The position numbers were made by a program, and so were the translations under genes. The notes under the pieces were generated by a model. It had not been told where the DNA came from and ran no database searches. It worked only from the letters and a program-made list of their open reading frames with translations. Shown piece by piece: positions 19,201 to 26,394 of a stretch of 64,000 nt of DNA. Source of the DNA: Chryseobacterium soldanellicola (lineage in GTDB: Bacteria; Bacteroidota; Bacteroidia; Flavobacteriales; Weeksellaceae); assembly GCF_900100115.1 (NCBI RefSeq), contig NZ_FNKL01000004.1, forward strand, positions 620,001 through 684,000, written 5' to 3'. Numbering within the stretch: the first letter of the stretch is position 1; every line of letters begins with the position of its first letter.

Positions 19201-19708
19201 TTTGGCGGCAAAAGAAATTCCTGCTGAGAAATTTAATGATCCACGTTCTTTAAGTTCAATGGTTTACGGATATATCGTTGCCGGACAAGAGCAAAAAGGC
19301 CTTAAGCTGGCAGAAGTTCTTAAAAAAGGGATTTTTGAAGAATATGATTATTATTTAAGCTTAAGTCACGCAGATCAAAGCTATCTGAGAAGACAGATGA
19401 GAACAAAACCGATGGAATATTCGCTGGTAGTTTCCGCAGTTACAGATGCTTATGAAAAGATCGGACAGAAAGATAAAGCCTATGCTTACCTTGTACAGTC
19501 GATCGAGCCGATTGATAAAAAGTTTAATGCTTTTGTGAAAGATCTTCAGCAGATGGGAAAAGAAAAAGCCATGAAAGAGTCTGAAAACGTACAGAAAATC
19601 ACGCCATTCTACCAATATTTATTTGATATTATGGAGCCTTTTGATTCCACGTATTCTAAGGAAAAAGAAAATCAGATCACTACGGCGATTATCAAAGCAA
19701 CACAATAA
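16223..19708 (+). CDS. DUF2723 (TMEM260-like, GT-C fold) membrane protein
   Basis: 1161 aa. The N-terminal half is polytopic, beginning FKQWNTVLGWVIFVIAFFTYLSTIEPNFSFWDCGEYISSAVKLEVTHAPGAALF (read as blocks TIEPNFSFWDCGEYI and KLEVTHAPGAALF); the acidic DCGE in the first periplasmic loop is the GT-C-type catalytic position. A further helix set lies at about residues 545-665 (KPFEPRERDYAMVGSFYAF). The C-terminal part is soluble, with FVYGDNDTYPVWAIQETERFRDDVKVVNFTLLSTPWN in successive blocks (FVYGDNDTYPVWA, VVNFTLLSTPWN). The family is implicated in protein O-glycosylation; the sugar and acceptor are unknown. A UUCG-loop terminator follows. Confidence 0.9.
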   Translation: MKNWTFKQWNTVLGWVIFVIAFFTYLSTIEPNFSFWDCGEYISSAVKLEVTHAPGAALFQIVGAVAAIFALGKGENYSIVINAMSALFSAFTILFLFWTITHFVRRLLNKDFEDVTQHQEISILFAGVVGALCFTFSDTFWFSAVEGEVYSMASMFIALLVWLITKWENEYTATDSERWIILIFFILGLSVGVHMMCMLAIPAVCLVYYARNYKFTWKNFIWANLLTLGVLIIVFKIIFPLIMTMFGRLEIFFVNGLGLPFHSGTIVAFILMVAICYFIIKYARRAKKNIYQTAALSVVYMIIGFSCWMVIPIRANANPPMNLNDPDNAIGMLDYYNRVQYGDWPTIYGQNYTAFLDANGIEKNDDGSYKTEKTGDIYEKDEKTGTYRKTGDRFNYIFSKSQVGVMPRMFSEDKDVMANYISMYGAPDFKFNDSNEDIADNPQAKQIYDELRGKYEDKSITAADYLKVKPYNLINVQKPSFAQNMDYFITFQNGYYFVRYLMWNFVGRQNDLEGNMESTKGNWISGISFIDDGLWGNQEKMPAKFKNESTVKFFFLPLILGLIGFFFQLNKDFGRFYALLSLFVLTSVGIVFYTGVKPFEPRERDYAMVGSFYAFAIWIGLGAGAILWFIQAKVKSNVANIAAGVVLLGVPFMMGFQNYNVHDRSNRYTAYDYAYSVLKSLPKEDILFVYGDNDTYPVWAIQETERFRDDVKVVNFTLLSTPWNIDQVKRKTYNANPIPSQLTHEDYRDGVNDQIYLMKKEDWEGIFASMKEQGAPETEMQVFKKYLVQDSMTLKDAMNFIKMKSPQKDEILKMIFGEERYEKYNFLPVNKFILPVNKDNALRAGIINQADLPNTVNQIMINYKSNTLYKNNLMMFDILANFDWKRPINFSSGGVYDSENIFYLDEYLQFDGFSYRLIPVHSPQTPDGEMGRVDANSLYNVVRNFRWGNFKDLHSHFDETATSNIISYRSSASRAAAALSLAGQKGKAVELLDLAAKEIPAEKFNDPRSLSSMVYGYIVAGQEQKGLKLAEVLKKGIFEEYDYYLSLSHADQSYLRRQMRTKPMEYSLVVSAVTDAYEKIGQKDKAYAYLVQSIEPIDKKFNAFVKDLQQMGKEKAMKESENVQKITPFYQYLFDIMEPFDSTYSKEKENQITTAIIKATQ

Positions 19709-19720
19709 AAATTATAATTG

Positions 19721-19747
19721 AAAACGGAACTTCGGTTCCGTTTTTTT
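19721..19747 (+). terminator. Rho-independent terminator with TTCG tetraloop
   Basis: AAAACGGAAC, TTCG, GTTCCGTTTT and further T residues. Confidence 0.95.
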
Positions 19748-19751
19748 ATTA

Positions 19752-19782
19752 TTGGGAATCCTAAATTTTAAGATTATATTTG
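19752..19782 (+). promoter_or_regulatory. Promoter (TTG-20-TATATTTG)
   Basis: TTG at 19752-19754 and TATATTTG at 19775-19782, 18 nt before the start codon at 19800. The start is thus about 10 nt from the expected transcription start, giving a very short leader. Confidence 0.8.
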
Positions 19783-19799
19783 TGCCAACATAAAAAGGC

Positions 19800-21293
19800 A
19801 TGATGGCTGAAACGAAAAATTTTAAAATCCCAATGTATGCTGTAGCTTTTACAGTAATTTTCAAACTTCTTTTTTTGTTAACTCATTATATTCAGGAAGA
19901 TGCGTTCATCACCTGGAGAGTAGCCCAAAACCTTATGGACTACGGAGTTATCGGCTTCAACGGAAACACAAAGATCTCTGCATCTACGACACATTTGTAC
20001 GTTTTTGTTTCATATTTATTTAATTTAATTTTTGGAAAAGAAAATTTTATTGAACCTCTCTTAATTTTTAATTCTATACTTTTTACGATTGGAAGTTTGC
20101 TGCTTGCTCATTTGGTTTTAAAAAATCCTTGGCACAAAGCGATCTTTATATTTTTAATAGGAATTTTACCTCCCGCAATAAAAATTTCTATCTTAGGAAT
20201 GGAATACGGAATTCTTTTCTTTTTGGAAATGGTTCTGTTATATTATGGTTTTAAGAAAGAGAAAAAATGGGTTTTAATCGTTTTGCCGGTTTTAATTCTA
20301 TTTACAAGAATTGATACCTTAATATTCTTAGGAATTGTCTTTTTGGTTGATATTATTTGGACTAAAAAAATACGCTGGAGCTACATTTTAGGTGGAATTT
20401 TGGGGATTTCCGTTTCTGTGGCTTTCAACTGGTTTTACTTTGGAGAATTCGTTAATAATACGATTATAGCGAAAAAGCTTCTTTACGATCATCATTTTAC
20501 ATTCGCTCAGAATATTCAGTATTTTGTGCTGAATTACGGAAACTTCTGGGGAATGCTGAAATTACCTGGAGATTTTAATCCGTTCACGATTATTATCCTG
20601 ATTTTTGAATTGCTTTGCTTTATTTATTTAATCAGACAAAAAGAAAAAAGAAATTATTTTCTTTGGATGATTTTCATTTTCGGATGGGTAAAACAATTGA
20701 TCTTTTTATCCCAAAAAAGCTTGTTCGACTGGTATTACTGGGTTCCGCAGATTTTACTTTTTGTACCTGTTTTGATCTTTGTTTTAGAGCAAAAAGTGAA
20801 AAGAAATCTATGGTTGGGATCATTAATAGTATTTTATATAGTTCCGATGTTGGCTTTCCAGACCATTCATTCCATTGCAACAGGAAACGGAGAATGGAAT
20901 TACAGAAGAACGATCGGTTTATTTTTAAACACATACGAAAAAGATAAAAATCAATGGATTTTACTTGAACCGGCGGGCTATGTTCCTTATTTTTCTGGCT
21001 TAAAATCGATTGATGAAGTTGGATTGGTCGACAAGCAAATTCAGACTGAAATTATAAAAGACAGAAAAAATTACTGGATTAACACGGTTAAAAACAGAAA
21101 ACCGAAATATCTGCTTTCTTACAACAATTTATTTGAAGGAAAAGACGCAGAATATTATAAAACTCATTACAAATTGTTAAAAGAATTCCGTGTGAAGGAC
21201 CACTTAAAAAGCGACAATAAAATCTTAGAGAAAATCTATATTTTAAAGCCTTCCGGAACGGATTATAATTTGTATGAAAAGATTAGAAATTAG
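19800..21293 (+). CDS. Polytopic membrane protein, probable GT-C-type glycosyltransferase
   Basis: 497 aa, starting ATGATG; either ATG is possible. About nine to eleven hydrophobic helices. The first external loop carries YIQEDAFITWRVAQNLMDYG followed by VIGFNGNTKISASTTHLY, like the D-D-A-[YF]-I-[ST]-x-R motif of GT-C enzymes that use polyprenyl-phosphate sugars. The C-terminal domain is soluble (WILLEPAGYVPYFSGLKSIDE). It follows the DUF2723 gene but has its own promoter. The stop codon lies in the second unit of a heptamer array. Donor and acceptor are unknown. Confidence 0.7.
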   Translation: MMAETKNFKIPMYAVAFTVIFKLLFLLTHYIQEDAFITWRVAQNLMDYGVIGFNGNTKISASTTHLYVFVSYLFNLIFGKENFIEPLLIFNSILFTIGSLLLAHLVLKNPWHKAIFIFLIGILPPAIKISILGMEYGILFFLEMVLLYYGFKKEKKWVLIVLPVLILFTRIDTLIFLGIVFLVDIIWTKKIRWSYILGGILGISVSVAFNWFYFGEFVNNTIIAKKLLYDHHFTFAQNIQYFVLNYGNFWGMLKLPGDFNPFTIIILIFELLCFIYLIRQKEKRNYFLWMIFIFGWVKQLIFLSQKSLFDWYYWVPQILLFVPVLIFVLEQKVKRNLWLGSLIVFYIVPMLAFQTIHSIATGNGEWNYRRTIGLFLNTYEKDKNQWILLEPAGYVPYFSGLKSIDEVGLVDKQIQTEIIKDRKNYWINTVKNRKPKYLLSYNNLFEGKDAEYYKTHYKLLKEFRVKDHLKSDNKILEKIYILKPSGTDYNLYEKIRN

Positions 21294-21348
21294 AAATTAG
21301 AAATTAGAAATTAGAAATTAGAAATTAGAAATTAGAAATTAGAAATTA
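21283..21348 (+). repeat. TTAGAAA heptamer array, nine perfect copies
   Basis: Nine uninterrupted TTAGAAA units from 21283 to 21345, then a partial TTA. The first two units encode the C-terminus and TAG stop of the upstream membrane protein, so copy-number change would not alter that product. Confidence 0.95.
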
Positions 21349-21354
21349 ATTTTG

Positions 21355-21402
21355 CTAAACCTAAACCTAAACCTAAACCTAAACCTAAACCTAAACCCTA
21401 AC
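21355..21402 (+). repeat. CTAAAC hexamer array, seven perfect copies plus a variant
   Basis: Seven CTAAAC units (21355-21396) and a variant CCTAAC (21397-21402), ending 1 nt before the ATG at 21404. The array therefore replaces the normal ribosome-binding region of the next gene. Confidence 0.95.
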
Positions 21403-21403
21403 T

Positions 21404-21931
21404 ATGAAGTATTGTGCATTTCTCCGCGGCGTCAACGTCAAAGGAACAAACATGAAAATGGCGGATGTTTGCCGGGTTTTCAAAGATTCGGGGATGGATA
21501 ATGTGGCCTCGATCCTGGCTTCCGGAAATATTGTTTTTTCGTCTGAAAAAAAGGCCGATGAATTGAAACAAATTCTTGAAAAAGCAATGTCTGATTATTT
21601 TTCTTACGAAGCTTTTTTATTCGTGAAATCTCAGGAAGAAACAGAAAATTTCTGGAACGGAAATCCGTTTGAAAAAAATGATGAACTTCATATTTACACC
21701 TTCGTAGGAAATGATGGCGTAGAAAAAGTTTTAATGAAAGAATTCGAAAATGCATTGAAAACAGAAAACGAAAAAGGCGAAATCGTTAATAATATTTTCT
21801 ATTGGCAGGTTTCAAAAGGAAATACACTAGATTCTACCTTTGGAAAAATTTTAGGCAAAAAAAGCCTGAAAGACCAGTTTACAAGCAGAAATATTAATAC
21901 TTTTGAAAAGATTCTGAAAAAGATGAATTAA
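21404..21931 (+). CDS. DUF1697 family protein
   Basis: 175 aa. The family signature is clear: MKYCAFLRGVNVKGTNMKMADVCRVF, GMDNVASILASGNIVFSS, and FLFVKSQEE..NPFEKNDELHIYTFV. The C-terminus has LDSTFGKILGKKSLKDQFTSRN, equivalent to the usual ..TxRNxxTxxKL. Biochemical function is unknown. The whole upstream gap is simple-sequence DNA with no recognisable promoter, so expression may come from read-through or depend on the arrays. Confidence 0.92.
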   Translation: MKYCAFLRGVNVKGTNMKMADVCRVFKDSGMDNVASILASGNIVFSSEKKADELKQILEKAMSDYFSYEAFLFVKSQEETENFWNGNPFEKNDELHIYTFVGNDGVEKVLMKEFENALKTENEKGEIVNNIFYWQVSKGNTLDSTFGKILGKKSLKDQFTSRNINTFEKILKKMN

Positions 21932-21957
21932 TAAAACGGCATCAAATAAAATAGATG

Positions 21958-21979
21958 CTTCGACAAGCTCAGCATGACA
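21958..21979 (+). repeat. Single arm of the CTCAGC dispersed repeat
   Basis: CTTCGACAAGCTCAGCATGA plus CA; same element type as the arms at 1267-1342 (shared TTCGAC..GCTCAGC.TGACA). No matching second arm was found within about 100 nt. Confidence 0.6.
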
Positions 21980-22119
21980 TCTCTAATACTAACCGTTCTA
22001 TTTTTACGTTTAAAGACAAACGTTGGCTTTAAGGGGTTCATAGTTGATTAAAGACTTCAAATAATTTCCGATTCTGAAACTTTATAAGTATTTTTACTGA
22101 ACTTTTTAATTAAAATATA

Positions 22120-22929
22120 ATGATTCAATATTTAGATAATATTCATCACAAAGATTCAAAAAACTTTTTCCTTATTGCAGGACCTTGTATTATTGAAGGG
22201 GAAGATATGGCATTAAGAATTGCTGAAAAGGTAATCGAACTTACCGATAAATATAACATTCCATATATATTCAAAGGAAGCTTTAAAAAAGCAAACAGAA
22301 GCCGGGTAGACTCGTTTACGACGATTGGTGAAGAAAAATCTTTGGAAATCCTTAAAAAAGTCGGTGAAACTTTTAATATTCCGACAACAACAGATATTCA
22401 CGAGAATGAGCACGCTGCTTTGGCTGCGCAATATGTTGATGTTCTGCAGATTCCTGCGTTTTTAGTGCGTCAGACAGACCTTTTGGTTGCTGCTGCAAAA
22501 ACAGGAAAATGTGTTTCATTAAAAAAAGGGCAGTTTCTTTCTCCGGAGTCGATGAAATTTGCCGTTCAGAAAATTACAGACTCTGATAATCAAAAAGTTG
22601 CCATTATTGAAAGAGGAAATTCTTTCGGATATACGGATTTAATTGTTGATTACAGAGGAATTCCTACGATGAGACAATATGCGCCTGTAATTTTGGATGT
22701 TACGCATTCTTTGCAACAGCCAAATCAAAGTTCGGGAGTTACAGGAGGCAGACCGGATTTAATCGAAACAGTTGCTAAAGCTGGAATCGCGGTGGGAGCA
22801 GACGGTATTTTCATCGAAACCCATCCTACACCGGAAACCGCTTTGTCTGACGGTGCCAATATGCTAAGACTAGATTTATTAGAAGATTTACTGCAAAAAT
22901 TAACAAGAATTAGAGAATCCATTTTGTAA
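22120..22929 (+). CDS. kdsA: 3-deoxy-8-phosphooctulonate synthase
   Basis: 269 aa. It condenses phosphoenolpyruvate with arabinose-5-phosphate to KDO-8-phosphate for lipopolysaccharide, in the cytoplasm. Motifs: FFLIAGPCIIEGEDMALRIAE, FKGSFKKANRSRVDSF, TTDIHENEHAA, LQIPAFLVRQTDLLVAAAKTG, ERGNSFGYTDLIVDYRG, VTHSLQQPN, FIETHPTPETALSDG. The AGPC Cys (where E. coli has GGMN) indicates the metal-dependent class. The gene stands alone in this window, away from other KDO genes. Confidence 0.97.
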   Translation: MIQYLDNIHHKDSKNFFLIAGPCIIEGEDMALRIAEKVIELTDKYNIPYIFKGSFKKANRSRVDSFTTIGEEKSLEILKKVGETFNIPTTTDIHENEHAALAAQYVDVLQIPAFLVRQTDLLVAAAKTGKCVSLKKGQFLSPESMKFAVQKITDSDNQKVAIIERGNSFGYTDLIVDYRGIPTMRQYAPVILDVTHSLQQPNQSSGVTGGRPDLIETVAKAGIAVGADGIFIETHPTPETALSDGANMLRLDLLEDLLQKLTRIRESIL

Positions 22930-22973
22930 TTGTTAAAAAAACATTAAATTTAGAAATTCTTAAACCATTTCTT

Positions 22974-25181
22974 TTGAAAAAAATAGTCTTACCACTAAGC
23001 CTTATGGTTCCCATGTTAGTATTTTCTCAATCAAAAAAGAGAGATACGGCAACAAAAGTAACCGATATTGAGGAAGTCGTTTTCCAGAAAAAAGTCACAG
23101 GACGAACAAACGACATTACTGCTGTAAAAATTTCAGCAAAAGATGCTCAGAATGTAGCCAGTATTTCCGGAGGTATTGAAGGAATTATTAAAACCTTACC
23201 TTACGTAAACTCAAATACAGAGCTTTCTTCACAATATATGGTTCGTGGTGGAAACTATGACGAAAACCTTATCTATATTAATGATATCGAGATTTACAGG
23301 CCTTTCCTGATCAGAAATTCTCAGCAGGAGGGAATGAGTATCATTAACCCGGATATGGTTTCTACCGTTAACTTTTCTGCAGGAGGATTTGAAGCAAGAT
23401 ACGGAGATAAAATGTCTTCGGCATTGAATATTTATTACCGTGAGCCTGAAAAATTTGAACTTTCAGGAGAAGCAAGCTTAATCGGAGGAAGATTAACGAC
23501 AGGTTTAGCTTCAAAAAATAAAAAATTAACGGCTTTATTTTCAGGAAGATACAGGAATACTAATCTTGTTCTTAATACATTAAAAGAAGATACGGATTTT
23601 AACCCGACCTATTGGGATTTTCAAACGTATCTTAATTACCATATCAGTCCGAAATTCTCACTTTCATTCATAGGATATTATTCTAAAAACGACTATGAAA
23701 TGGTTCCCAAGGAAAGAAGTGTGACTTTTGGAAGCCTTCAGCAGCCGATTACCGTAAATATCGGATACGGTGGCCGTGAAGAAGATATGTATAAAAACAT
23801 GATGGGAACGTTTTCAATGAACTATAAGCCATCGGATAAATGGCGATTTACACTTGACAGCTTTTCTTATCAGAACAGAGAAAAAGAATATTATTCGATT
23901 GCGTCGAGCTACGAGCTTCAGACATTTGATCCTGTAAGCGGAGATCCTATTACTTCTTATGATGTTGGCGGACAGATCGAGCATGCCAGAAATGATTTAT
24001 TCGTAAGGACCTACGGAACTCAGTTTAAAACACGTTTTTCTCCAAATGTAAATACAGATATTGAAGTAGGATTTAAATTTGAAAAAGAGAATTTAAAAGA
24101 CCTTACCAACGAATGGAAATTGGTGGATTCTGCGGGCTACAGCCTTCCAAGACCGATTGACGATCCCAGATTTGGTGATCCCGGCGATCTTGATCTTCTA
24201 TATAGAATTTCAGGAAATAACCACATTGAGCCAACGAGACTTTCTGCATATGCACAATATTCTCAGAAGTTTTTCTGGGGCGCAAGTAAGGTTTTTGTAA
24301 ATGTGGGCGCAAGGGTTGCTAATTGGAGCTTCAACAAGGAAACAATTTTCTCACCAAGATTCCAGTTTGCAATAAAACCGGATTGGGATTCTGATATGTT
24401 GTTTAAAGTTTCCGGAGGGGTTTATTACCAATCGCCTTTTTATAAGGAAATCAAAGACTTAGACGGTAATTTTAATTCAAATATAAAATCTCAGCGTTCT
24501 TTGCAGTTAATTTTAGCGAACGATTACGAATTTTTTATGTATGACAGGCCGTTTAAGTTAACAACGGAAGCTTATTACAAGAAAATGGATAATTTAATTC
24601 CGTATTATATGGATAATGTAAGAATCCGTTATTCCGGACAAAATAATGCTTCAGGATACGCATACGGAATTGATGCAAGATTATTCGGGGAATTTGTTCC
24701 GGGGGTAGATTCTTGGCTATCAGCAAGTTATGCAAGAGTTTTTGAAAATATTGATGGAAGAGGAAATATTCCGAGACCAACTGATCAAAGGTTCAGATTC
24801 GCGATGTTCTATCAGGATTATATGCCTAAATTTCCTTCTATGAGGGTGAATTTAACATTGACCTATGCGATGGGATTGCCAAACGGAGCGCCTGTTTTCA
24901 CAGATCCTTATCAGTATCAAAAGACGTTGCCTTCATACAAAAGAGTTGATTTAGGTCTTTCAAAAGTATTTATCGACAGAAAAGACAACAAAAAAACGTA
25001 TGGTTTCTGGGGTAATTTTGATGAATTGATTTTGGGTGTACAGGTTTTCAATGCATTTAATATCAATAATACCGTTGCCAATCAATGGATTACAGATTAT
25101 AATTCAAACTTAATGTATCCGGTTCCGGTTCGTTTGACGGGGCGTTTCTTTAATGTGAAATTAGAGTTTAAAATTAAATAA
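22974..25181 (+). CDS. TonB-dependent receptor-like outer-membrane protein, TTG start
   Basis: 735 aa. The start is TTG at 22974, the only codon that gives the full signal peptide MKKIVLPLSLMVPMLVFSQ. The mature protein lacks the usual N-terminal carboxypeptidase-like beta-sandwich and goes straight to DIEEVVFQKKVTGRTND and a plug domain (IEGIIKTLPYVNSNTELSSQ, YMVRGGNYDENLIYINDIEI). A 22-stranded-type barrel follows, ending in RLTGRFFNVKLEFKIK, an aromatic-rich C-terminal strand. The transported ligand is unknown. It follows kdsA by 44 nt; a strong terminator lies downstream. Confidence 0.9.
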   Translation: MKKIVLPLSLMVPMLVFSQSKKRDTATKVTDIEEVVFQKKVTGRTNDITAVKISAKDAQNVASISGGIEGIIKTLPYVNSNTELSSQYMVRGGNYDENLIYINDIEIYRPFLIRNSQQEGMSIINPDMVSTVNFSAGGFEARYGDKMSSALNIYYREPEKFELSGEASLIGGRLTTGLASKNKKLTALFSGRYRNTNLVLNTLKEDTDFNPTYWDFQTYLNYHISPKFSLSFIGYYSKNDYEMVPKERSVTFGSLQQPITVNIGYGGREEDMYKNMMGTFSMNYKPSDKWRFTLDSFSYQNREKEYYSIASSYELQTFDPVSGDPITSYDVGGQIEHARNDLFVRTYGTQFKTRFSPNVNTDIEVGFKFEKENLKDLTNEWKLVDSAGYSLPRPIDDPRFGDPGDLDLLYRISGNNHIEPTRLSAYAQYSQKFFWGASKVFVNVGARVANWSFNKETIFSPRFQFAIKPDWDSDMLFKVSGGVYYQSPFYKEIKDLDGNFNSNIKSQRSLQLILANDYEFFMYDRPFKLTTEAYYKKMDNLIPYYMDNVRIRYSGQNNASGYAYGIDARLFGEFVPGVDSWLSASYARVFENIDGRGNIPRPTDQRFRFAMFYQDYMPKFPSMRVNLTLTYAMGLPNGAPVFTDPYQYQKTLPSYKRVDLGLSKVFIDRKDNKKTYGFWGNFDELILGVQVFNAFNINNTVANQWITDYNSNLMYPVPVRLTGRFFNVKLEFKIK

Positions 25182-25227
25182 TTAGGCGTTAGGGCTTAGG
25201 ATTAGTTTAAAATCGACTATAAATAAT

Positions 25228-25256
25228 AAAGCTCCTGATTTTTTCAGGAGTTTTTT
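25228..25256 (+). terminator. Rho-independent terminator
   Basis: AAAGCTCCTGA, 5-nt T loop, TCAGGAGTTTTTT, downstream of the TonB-dependent receptor gene. Confidence 0.92.
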
Positions 25257-25316
25257 ATTTTCCAAATTTTATAACAACAATACAAAATTCTATAACATCA
25301 TTATCAAAGATATTCC

Positions 25317-25324
25317 TAACTTTG
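25317..25324 (+). promoter_or_regulatory. -7 box directly abutting a start codon
   Basis: TAACTTTG (exact TAnnTTTG) ends 5 nt before the ATG at 25330, so the transcript would be leaderless or nearly so. No TTG at the expected upstream distance. Confidence 0.5.
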
Positions 25325-25329
25325 CTCTT

Positions 25330-25707
25330 ATGAAAAAGATTCTTGCCATACTGTTCTCTGTTTTCTACTTCGGATTTTCTTCCGGAGCGGTTTTCAGCGT
25401 TCATTCTTGTATGCAGGAAATGACTTCTATCAGTCAGAAAACCGATGATATTTGCAGTAAATGTGGTGTTAAAACAAAAAAAGATTGCTGTAAAACGGAG
25501 ATTAAGATTGTCAAAGTCGATGATTCTCAAAAATCTGACTTTCTTACCATTGATATTTTAAAACAGATTTCAGAAATTGAAATCCATGAGTTTTTCTTTA
25601 TTGACAAATCTTTTTCAGCCACAAAATTTACTCAAATTCAGATCAATGGTCCGCCAGAAAATCGGTGGGTTCCCTTATTTATAAATCATTGTAATTTTAG
25701 AATTTAG
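25330..25707 (+). CDS. HYC_CC_PP family protein
   Basis: 125 aa. Signal peptide or N-terminal anchor MKKILAILFSVFYFGFSSG, then the spaced Cys/His/Pro motifs of this Bacteroidota family: VHSCMQE, CSKCGVKTKKDCCKTE and NGPPENRW. The cysteine pattern suggests metal or redox function, and genes of this family often lie near copper-handling genes, as here (DUF3347 and multicopper oxidase downstream). Biochemical activity is unknown. A -7 box abuts the start codon. Confidence 0.8.
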   Translation: MKKILAILFSVFYFGFSSGAVFSVHSCMQEMTSISQKTDDICSKCGVKTKKDCCKTEIKIVKVDDSQKSDFLTIDILKQISEIEIHEFFFIDKSFSATKFTQIQINGPPENRWVPLFINHCNFRI

Positions 25708-25732
25708 AATTTGTCAGTCGTTTGATATTATG

Positions 25733-25769
25733 ATCGTTACGAACGACACGACCTGTCGCGCTATACGAT
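25733..25769. other. Nested inverted repeat in copper-cluster spacer
   Basis: Outer arms ATCGT (25733-25737) / ACGAT (25765-25769) and inner arms CGACA (25744-25748) / TGTCG (25754-25758), followed by a T-tract. It may be a terminator of the HYC_CC_PP gene or a regulatory hairpin. Confidence 0.45.
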
Positions 25770-25809
25770 ATTTTTTAAAAATTCTTTATTAATTCTAAAA
25801 TTTAAAACA

Positions 25810-26283
25810 ATGAAAAAATATATTTTCACAGTAGTATTCTCTTTATTTACAATCATTTCATTTTCAGCGCAATCTAAAAAAGATGCCCAGGTTTCTAAAC
25901 TTTACCAAAATTATATTGCGATAAAATCAGCGTTGGCTTCTGATGATGCCGATAAAACTTCAAAAGCGGCTACAGAATTCATTAAAACAGCTTCTGCAAT
26001 TGACTACAAGGTCGTTTCAGAAGGAAATTTAAATACACTTAAAAAAGACGCAACGGTAATTTCAGATTCACGAACAATTACAGCTCAAAGAGAAACCTTC
26101 TTTAACCTTTCTGATAATATGATTGCTCTGGCGAAAGAGTTCAAATTATCTGATAATCCAGTCTATGTTCAATATTGTCCGATGGCTGACGGAAGCTGGT
26201 TAAGTGACGAAAAGAAAATCATAAATCCTTATTACGGAAGCTCAATGCTTTCTTGTGGAAATGTGAAGGCAGAGATTAATTAA
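25810..26283 (+). CDS. DUF3347 periplasmic protein
   Basis: 157 aa. Signal peptide MKKYIFTVVFSLFTIISFSAQ, then the helical DUF3347 domain (LYQNYIAIKSALASDDADKTSKAA) ending in the metal-site-like motif YCPMADGSWLSDEKKIINPYYGSSMLSCG with Cys/Met/His-poor copper-type ligands. In Bacteroidota this domain stands alone or is fused to CusB-type efflux adaptors, so a role in copper or other metal handling is likely. It lies between the HYC_CC_PP gene and the multicopper oxidase on the same strand. Confidence 0.88.
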   Translation: MKKYIFTVVFSLFTIISFSAQSKKDAQVSKLYQNYIAIKSALASDDADKTSKAATEFIKTASAIDYKVVSEGNLNTLKKDATVISDSRTITAQRETFFNLSDNMIALAKEFKLSDNPVYVQYCPMADGSWLSDEKKIINPYYGSSMLSCGNVKAEIN

Positions 26284-26365
26284 TTTTCATATTTAATTTA
26301 AAAACAACAAGTTGTGTAGCTTGAGTTAAAATTAGATTTAATTATTTTTTAAAATTCAGCTATAT

Positions 26366-26385
26366 AACTTTTAAATTTAAAAGTT
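26366..26385. promoter_or_regulatory. Perfect 20-bp palindrome upstream of the multicopper oxidase
   Basis: AACTTTTAAATTTAAAAGTT, exactly self-complementary, ends 9 nt before the start codon at 26395. It may be an operator or a leader hairpin that covers the translation start. Confidence 0.5.
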
Positions 26386-26394
26386 CGAAATATT

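Noticed and set aside
21355..21402. Telomere-like CCTAAA repeats
   Set aside because: The unit resembles eukaryotic telomere repeats, but it is a short array inside bacterial genes; chance similarity of a simple repeat.
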